A DNA stretch of 64,000 bases from Mycobacterium sp. Aquia_213 (lineage in GTDB: Bacteria > Actinomycetota > Actinomycetes > Mycobacteriales > Mycobacteriaceae), in the NCBI RefSeq assembly GCF_026625985.1, contig NZ_CP113116.1, forward strand, positions 1,674,001 to 1,738,000, read 5' to 3'. Each line of letters starts with the position of its first letter. The stretch's first letter is position 1. Positions 61,601 through 64,000 of this stretch are shown in pieces. Both the position numbers and the translations under genes were made by a program. The notes under the pieces are model-generated. The model was not told where the DNA came from, searched no databases, and saw only the letters and a list, made by a program, of their open reading frames with translations.

Positions 61601-61880
61601 CGGGTTCGGTCACGTGTCCGGGCTGGTCGCGCTGGTGCACCCGCAGGCGTTCATCGCAACGCTGGACCCCGAGCAGCGGGACGACTACCAGCGGCGCGCG
61701 GACGCACGCCTGCTGGCCGGTCAGCGCCGGCTGGTGTCCGCCATCGCCGGTGGTGAGCCGATGTACCAGCGGCCACCGGACCGTCGCTTCGACCACAGCG
61801 CCCCGGAGAAGCGGCAGGAGGCCGCCATGCTGCTGAATCCGGTCGCGCGACTGGGCGATGACGAGGCCTACGTCGGCTGA
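52644..61880 (+). CDS. fas: Type I fatty-acid synthase
   Basis: This 3078-residue cytosolic megasynthase makes C16-C26 acyl-CoAs, the primers for mycolic acids. Domains run AT (FGGQGSAW, GHSQG near 150), ER (SPILLAGMTPTT near 420), DH hotdog (GDHNPIHTD near 1225), MPT (FPGQGIQHKGMG near 1340, GHSVGEYTA near 1438), an Ala/Pro/Glu-rich linker near 1735-1775 and ACP (TDGASSRR near 1810, with the phosphopantetheine Ser). They end with KR (VTGASKGSIAAS near 2125) and KS (VAACATAAVS Cys near 2729, SKHDTSTLA His near 2880). Length matches M. tuberculosis Fas (3069). GTG 52644 (TIHEHDRVSADR) follows AGGGAG. The acpS gene follows after 28 bases. Confidence 0.99.
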   Translation: MTIHEHDRVSADRDGNGPHSTHALVDRLTAGEPYAVAFGGQGSAWLETLEELVSSAGIETDIATLVGEAELLLEPVAKALVVVRPIGFEPLRWVRALAAEDPTPADKHLTSAAVSMPGVLLTQIAAVRALARQGMDWTATPPVAVAGHSQGVLAVEAFKAEGARDVELLALAQLIGAAGTLVARRRGISVLGDRPPMVSVTNADPERIVALLDEFSQDVRTVLPPVLSIRNGRRSVVITGTPEQLSRFELYCQQISEKEEADRKNKLRGGDVFAPVFDPVRVEVGFHTPRLADGIDIVGAWAEKVGLDVELARRLTDAILVSGVDWVEEITGVHNAGARWILDLGPGDILTRLTAPVIRGLGVGIVPAATRGGQRNLFTVGATPEVARPWSSYAPTVVTLPDGRVKLSTKFTRLTGRSPILLAGMTPTTVDAKIVAAAANAGHWAELAGGGQVTEEIFGARIEELSGLLEPGRTYQFNTLFLDPYLWKLQVGGKRLVQKARQAGAAIDGLVISAGIPDLEEAVELIDELNDVGISHVVFKPGTIEQIRSVIRIATEAPTKSVIVHIEGGRAGGHHSWEDLDDLLLATYSELRSRSNITVCVGGGIGTPERAAEYLSGRWSESYGFPSMPIDGILVGTAAMATLESTTSPSVKQMLVETNGTDQWIGAGKAQGGMASSRSQLGADIHEIDNSASRCGRLLDEVAGDADAVAERRDEIIAAMAGTAKPYFGDVREMTYLQWLQRYVELAIGAGNSTADTASPGSPWLADTWRDRFQQMLQRAEARLHAQDHGPIETLFDDDALLESPQQAIATLVGRYADAETVVLHPADVPFFVTLCKTLGKPVNFVPVIDKDVRRWWRSDSLWQAHDARYDADQVCIIPGTAAVAGITRVDEPVGELLDRFEQAAIDDVLRAGGEAKAVRSRRLGRPDVTGPLAVVLDAPDVRWAGRTATNPVHRIADPADWLVHEGQRATHSSTGARLQVKSDGGAGNEQVVLSVPVSGVWIDIPFTLHANTIDGGTPVVSTDDATAAMRAVLAIAAGVDGPEFLPPVTDGTATVTVDWDPERVADHTGVTATFGERLAPSLTTVPDALVGLCWPAVFSTIGSAVTEAGVPVVEGLLSLVHLDHAAHVVGKLPAQPAQLTVTATASAAIDTDMGRVVPVAVTVAGPDGATIATLEERFAILGRTGSGELTDPSRAGGAVSENTTDTPRRRRRDVTMTAPVDMRPFAVVSGDHNPIHTDRAAALLAGLESPIVHGMWLSAAAQHTVTATDGQARPPARLIGWTARFLGMVRPGDEVDFRVDRVGIDQGAEVLEVTAKVGTDLVMSATARLAAPKTVYAFPGQGIQHKGMGMEVRARSKAARKVWDDADKFTRDTLGFSVLHVVRDNPTSLIASGVHYHHPDGVLYLTQFTQVAMATVAAAQVAEMREQGAFVEGAIACGHSVGEYTALACVLGVYQLEALLETVFHRGSNMHDIVPRDEMGRSNYRLAAIRPSQIDLPDDEVTDFVAEIAERTGEFLEIVNFNLRGSQYAIAGTVRGLEALEEEVERRREISGGKRSFILVPGIDVPFHSRVLRVGVADFRRSLERVMPRDADPELVIGRYIPNLVPRPFTLDRDFIQEIRDLVPAEPLDPILADYDTWLAERPGEMARTVFIELLAWQFASPVRWIETQDLLFIEEAAGGLGVERFVEIGVKSAPTVAGLATNTLKLSEYAHSTVEVLNAERDAAVLFANDTDPEPEADEAAESAAPEAAATPEGAAPAPAPAPTAPSGAPRPDDIGFDAADATLALIALSAKMRIDQIEQLDSIESITDGASSRRNQLLVDLGSELNLGAIDGAAEADLAGLRAQVTKLARTYKPYGPVLSDAINDQLRTVLGPSGRRPAAIIERVTKTWELGEGWAKHVVVEVALGTREGTSVRGGAMGHLHEGALADAAAVDKAIDAAVASVAARQGVSVALPSAGGGGGATIDAAALSEFTDQITGRDGVLASAARLVLGQLGLDDSVSAAPVATDAELIDLVTAELGSEWPRLVAPAFEAKKAVVFDDRWASAREDLVKLWLTDEGDIDAQWVSLSERFEGAGHVVATQATWWQGRALAAGRQIHASLFGRIAAGAENPDPGPYHSEVAVVTGASKGSIAASVVARLLDGGATVIATTSKLDEERLAFYRTLYRDHARFGATLWVVAANMASYSDIDALVEWVGAEQSESLGPQSIHIKDAQTPTLLFPFAAPRVAGDLSEAGSRSEMEMKVLLWAVQRLIGGLSKIGAERDIASRLHVVLPGSPNRGMFGGDGAYGEAKSALDALVSRWHAESSWAARVSLAHALIGWTRGTGLMGHNDAIVTAVEEAGVTTYSTDEMAAMLLALCDVESKVAAASEPIKADLTGGLGDIELDMAELAAKAREQATAASEEADDESGRGNPGTVAALPSPPRGYTPAPPPEWADLDLDPADLVVIVGGAELGPYGSSRTRFEMEVDSELSAAGVLELAWTTGLIRWEDDPQPGWYDTQSGDLIDEAELVERYHDIVVERCGIREFVDDGSIDPDHASPLLVSVFLEKDFAFVVSSEADARAFAEFDPEHTVIRPVPESSDWQVIRKAGTEIRVPRKNKLSRVVGGQVPTGFDPTVWGISPDMASSIDRLAVWNIVATVDAFLSAGFSPAEVMRYVHPSLVANTMGTGMGGGSSMQTMYHGNLLGRNKPNDIFQEVLPNIVAAHVVQSYIGSYGSMIHPVAACATAAVSVEEGVDKIRLGKAEMVVAGGIDDLTLEGIIGFGDMAATASTEMMRDRGIDDSKFSRPNDRRRLGFVEAQGGGTILLARGDLALKMGLPVLAVVGFAQSYGDGVHTSIPAPGLGALGAGRGGKESPLARELAKLGVGADDIAVISKHDTSTLANDPNETELHERLADSLGRSEGAPLFIVSQKSLTGHAKGGAAVFQMMGLCQMLRDGVIPPNRSLDCVDDELSGSAHFVWVRDTLRLGGKFPLKAGMLTSLGFGHVSGLVALVHPQAFIATLDPEQRDDYQRRADARLLAGQRRLVSAIAGGEPMYQRPPDRRFDHSAPEKRQEAAMLLNPVARLGDDEAYVG

Positions 61881-61908
61881 CTTTGGTGATCGGTTAACCT
61901 GGCCAGCC

Positions 61909-62301
61909 ATGGGCATTGTCGGTGTGGGGATCGATCTCGTCTCCATTCCGGATTTCGCCGACCAGGTTGACCAACCGGGAACGGTGTTCTCCGAAACGTT
62001 TACGCCGGGTGAGCGTCGTGACGCCTCCGACAAGAGTTCGTCGGCGGCACGTCACCTGGCCGCGCGGTGGGCCGCGAAGGAAGCCGTGATCAAGGCCTGG
62101 TCCGGGTCGCGGTTCTCCCAGCGGCCGATCCTGCGTGAGGACATCCACCGCGACATCGAAGTCGTCACCGACATGTGGGGGCGACCGCGGGTGCGGTTGA
62201 CCGGGGACATCGCCAAGCATCTGGCCGACGTGACGATCCATGTCTCGCTGACTCATGAAGGGGACACCGCGGCCGCGGTCGCGATCCTCGAAACGCAGTG
62301 A
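61909..62301 (+). CDS. acpS: Holo-[acyl-carrier-protein] synthase
   Basis: This 130-residue phosphopantetheinyl transferase moves the 4'-phosphopantetheine arm of CoA onto the ACP Ser of Fas. It has the Mg-binding Asp in GIDLVSIPDFA and Glu in RWAAKEAVIKAW, and length equal to the M. tuberculosis enzyme. ATG 61909 is chosen because MGIVGVGIDLV is the family start. It lies directly after fas, as in other mycobacteria, and the two are co-transcribed. Confidence 0.98.
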   Translation: MGIVGVGIDLVSIPDFADQVDQPGTVFSETFTPGERRDASDKSSSAARHLAARWAAKEAVIKAWSGSRFSQRPILREDIHRDIEVVTDMWGRPRVRLTGDIAKHLADVTIHVSLTHEGDTAAAVAILETQ

Positions 62302-62319
62302 GGGCCTAGCCTCGAGGAC

Positions 62320-63645
62320 ATGAGCGATCTGGTTGAGCGCGTCCGCGACGTCTTGCCGTCGGTGCGCCGCGATCTTGAGGACCTGGTGCGGATCGAATCG
62401 GTGTGGGCCGACCCCGCCCGCCGCGACGAGGTGCACCGCAGTGCGCAGGCAGTAGCGGATCTGTTGTCACAGGCTGGTTTTGGCGATGTGCGCATCGTCA
62501 GCGAGGGTGGCGCCCCGGCGGTCATCGCGCAGCATCCCGCACCCGCCGGCGCGCCGACCGTGCTGCTGTACGCGCATCACGACGTGCAGCCCGAGGGTGA
62601 CCGCGATCAGTGGGCATCGCCTCCGTTCGAGCCGACCGAGCGCAACGGACGGTTGTACGGGCGTGGCAGCGCCGACGACAAGGCCGGTATCGCAACGCAT
62701 TTGGCCGCATTCCGGGCACACGACGGCCAACCGCCGGTGGGTGTCACGGTCTTCGTCGAGGGGGAAGAAGAATCCGGGTCGCCGTCCCTGGGCCGGCTGC
62801 TGGCCGCCCACCGTGACGCGCTGGCCGCCGACGTGATCGTCATCGCCGACTCGGACAACTGGAGCACCGAAATCCCGGCGCTGACGGTAACCCTGCGCGG
62901 ACTGGTCGACTGCGTCGTCGAGGTCGCCACACTCGACCACGGGTTGCACTCCGGCATTTGGGGCGGCGTGGTGCCCGACGCGCTGAGCGTGCTGGTGCGG
63001 CTGCTGGCCAGCCTGCACGACGACGATGGAAACGTGGCGGTGGCCGGTCTGCACGAAAGTACCGCCGCCGCCGTGGATTACCCGCCCGAGCGGGTGCGTG
63101 CCGACTCCGGGCTGCTGGACGGGGTGTCGGAGATCGGCACGGGTTCGGCCCCGCAGCGACTGTGGGCCAAACCCGCGATCACCGTGATCGGCATCGACAC
63201 CACACCGATCGAGAAAGCGTCGAACACGTTGATCCCGCGGGCCCGCGCCAAGATCAGCATGCGGGTCGCGCCCGGTGGCGATTCCGCGGCGCACCTGGAC
63301 GCGCTGACCGCTCACCTGCGGCGGCATACGCCGTGGGGTGCGCAAGTCAGCGTCACCCACGGCGATATCGGGGAGCCTTACGCCATCGATGCCAGCGGCA
63401 GCGTCTACGACGCGGCGCGAGCGGCGTTTCGGCAGGCGTGGGGCACCGACGCGATCGATATGGGCATGGGCGGATCGATCCCGTTCATCGCCGAGTTCGC
63501 CGACGCGTTCCCGCAGGCGAAGATCCTCGTCACCGGAGTGGAAGACCCCGCCACCCAAGCCCACAGCATCAACGAGAGCCTGCATCTGGGCGTGCTGGAA
63601 CGCGCGGCGATCGCCGAGGCGCTACTGCTGGCGAACCTGGCCTAA
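62320..63645 (+). CDS. M20-family zinc peptidase/dipeptidase (Rv2522c-like)
   Basis: This 441-residue M20 metallopeptidase shows HHDVQPEG (zinc His and Asp), GRGSADDKAG (bridging Asp), FVEGEEESGSPS (catalytic Glu pair) and DMGMGGSIPFIAEF near the C-terminus. It probably cleaves dipeptides or acylated amino acids in the cytosol. It starts 18 bases after acpS and completes the conserved fas-acpS-peptidase order. Two hairpins follow its stop. Confidence 0.95.
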   Translation: MSDLVERVRDVLPSVRRDLEDLVRIESVWADPARRDEVHRSAQAVADLLSQAGFGDVRIVSEGGAPAVIAQHPAPAGAPTVLLYAHHDVQPEGDRDQWASPPFEPTERNGRLYGRGSADDKAGIATHLAAFRAHDGQPPVGVTVFVEGEEESGSPSLGRLLAAHRDALAADVIVIADSDNWSTEIPALTVTLRGLVDCVVEVATLDHGLHSGIWGGVVPDALSVLVRLLASLHDDDGNVAVAGLHESTAAAVDYPPERVRADSGLLDGVSEIGTGSAPQRLWAKPAITVIGIDTTPIEKASNTLIPRARAKISMRVAPGGDSAAHLDALTAHLRRHTPWGAQVSVTHGDIGEPYAIDASGSVYDAARAAFRQAWGTDAIDMGMGGSIPFIAEFADAFPQAKILVTGVEDPATQAHSINESLHLGVLERAAIAEALLLANLA

Positions 63646-63648
63646 CCG

Positions 63649-63693
63649 GACAGCAGGTTGCTGTCATACCATGGCTGACCGGACTAAGGTCCG
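63649..63693 (+). terminator. Tandem hairpins ending the fas-acpS-peptidase operon
   Basis: GACAGCA/TGCTGTC (63649-63665, 3-base loop) starts four bases after the peptidase stop. A second stem, CGGAC/GTCCG (63680-63693), is followed by CTTATATT, a weak T-rich tail. Together they make a plausible terminator. Confidence 0.6.
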
Positions 63694-63790
63694 CTTATAT
63701 TCCGCCCGTGAGGTAATTTGCTCTTAAGACTTGCTGATATGCGTGAAAGAGCGCAGAGTACCAGTCAGCGGGGGCAACAAAGGAGCGCCG

Positions 63791-64000
63791 ATGGGTAGGA
63801 CACAGTTTGCTGCAGCCGCCGCGCTAGCAGTGGGAGCTGCCCTGATCACCGCGCCGGCCTCGGTGGCCGCCGTCGGCGATGCGGTCGTGTACACCGTGAC
63901 TTCGGATGCCCCGCTGGCGGTGGTGTCGTACTACGACGCAACGGGCGTCCTGCAGAGGGTGACCAACCAGCCGGTTCCGTGGTCCCTGTCGTTTACCAAC
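63791..64000 (+). CDS. Secreted protein, N-terminal part (cut by the window edge)
   Basis: The ATG at 63791 follows AAAGGAGCG. The first 70 residues are visible: a signal peptide (GRTQFAAAAALAVGAALIT, cleavage near APASVAA) and a mature start VVYTVTSDAPLAVVSYYDATG. The latter resembles the beta-rich periplasmic domain of MmpS-type accessory proteins, though no transmembrane anchor is predicted after the signal. The frame is open to the end of the window. Confidence 0.85.
   Translation, partial: MGRTQFAAAAALAVGAALITAPASVAAVGDAVVYTVTSDAPLAVVSYYDATGVLQRVTNQPVPWSLSFTN

Noticed and set aside
1..64000. tRNA, rRNA, riboswitch and CRISPR array scan by eye
   Set aside because: No cloverleaf with CCA end, rRNA-like sequence, conserved riboswitch core or repeat-spacer array was noticed; a covariance-model search would be decisive.

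Overview
The window is high-GC actinobacterial DNA and almost certainly comes from a Mycobacterium. The strongest evidence is the block at 46.7-63.6 kb. It reads as a Tat-exported DUF1906 protein (Rv2525c-like), type I fatty-acid synthase (fas, Rv2524c-like), acpS (Rv2523c-like) and an M20 peptidase (Rv2522c-like), in that order. A PAS-SpoIIE-HATPase-STAS protein next to a cysteine-containing STAS protein at 14-16.5 kb matches the Rv1364c/Rv1365c (rsfA) pair. The wealth of P450, acyl-CoA dehydrogenase and amidohydrolase genes suits an environmental or non-tuberculous species. The species cannot be fixed from the sequence alone.

Layout. (1) 0-13.9 kb: a P450 tail, a benzoylformate-decarboxylase-like enzyme with a PucR regulator, a VOC/SDR pair, an NDMA-dependent alcohol dehydrogenase coupled to a P450, a divergent Rieske ferredoxin with two amidohydrolases, an alpha/beta hydrolase lacking its catalytic residues, and an acyl-CoA dehydrogenase pair. 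(2) 14-19 kb: the partner-switching module, a third amidohydrolase and a TetR regulator fused to a hotdog domain. (3) 19-24.8 kb: a 1476-aa P2-like P-type ATPase flanked by two small membrane proteins, one carrying eight ELHD-type repeats, then a small secreted protein. (4) 25-46.5 kb: a large CoA-linked catabolic cluster holding two acyl-CoA synthetases, four acyl-CoA dehydrogenases in two pairs, an F420-type oxidoreductase, an SDR, a GntR/FadR regulator, a fused double CoA-transferase, a ferredoxin, a P450, two Rieske oxygenases, SnoaL-like proteins, two MaoC-like hotdog proteins, an aldehyde dehydrogenase and an AttH/CrtC-like protein. (5) 46.7-52.1 kb: the DUF1906 gene, a 4.4-kb accessory cassette (HxlR regulator, SnoaL, MFS pump, tautomerase, amidase) and a duplicated 3' fragment of the DUF1906 gene. 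(6) 52.1-64 kb: fas-acpS-M20 peptidase and the start of a secreted protein.

Regions 1 and 4 probably serve breakdown of a terpenoid, steroid-like or alkylated cyclic compound. P450s and Rieske oxygenases would oxidise it, alcohol and aldehyde dehydrogenases would raise it to the acid, synthetases and the CoA-transferase would activate it, and paired acyl-CoA dehydrogenases with MaoC-like hydratases would run beta-oxidation. Related AT-rich sites built on GCTAT/ATAGC halves lie in several divergent promoters across these regions and suggest one shared regulator. The substrate is not known from the sequence.

The observations most worth following are the live/dead amidohydrolase pair, the hydrolase lacking both Ser and His, the ELHD-repeat protein beside the ATPase, the TetR-hotdog fusion, and the cassette bracketed by a partial duplication of the DUF1906 gene.
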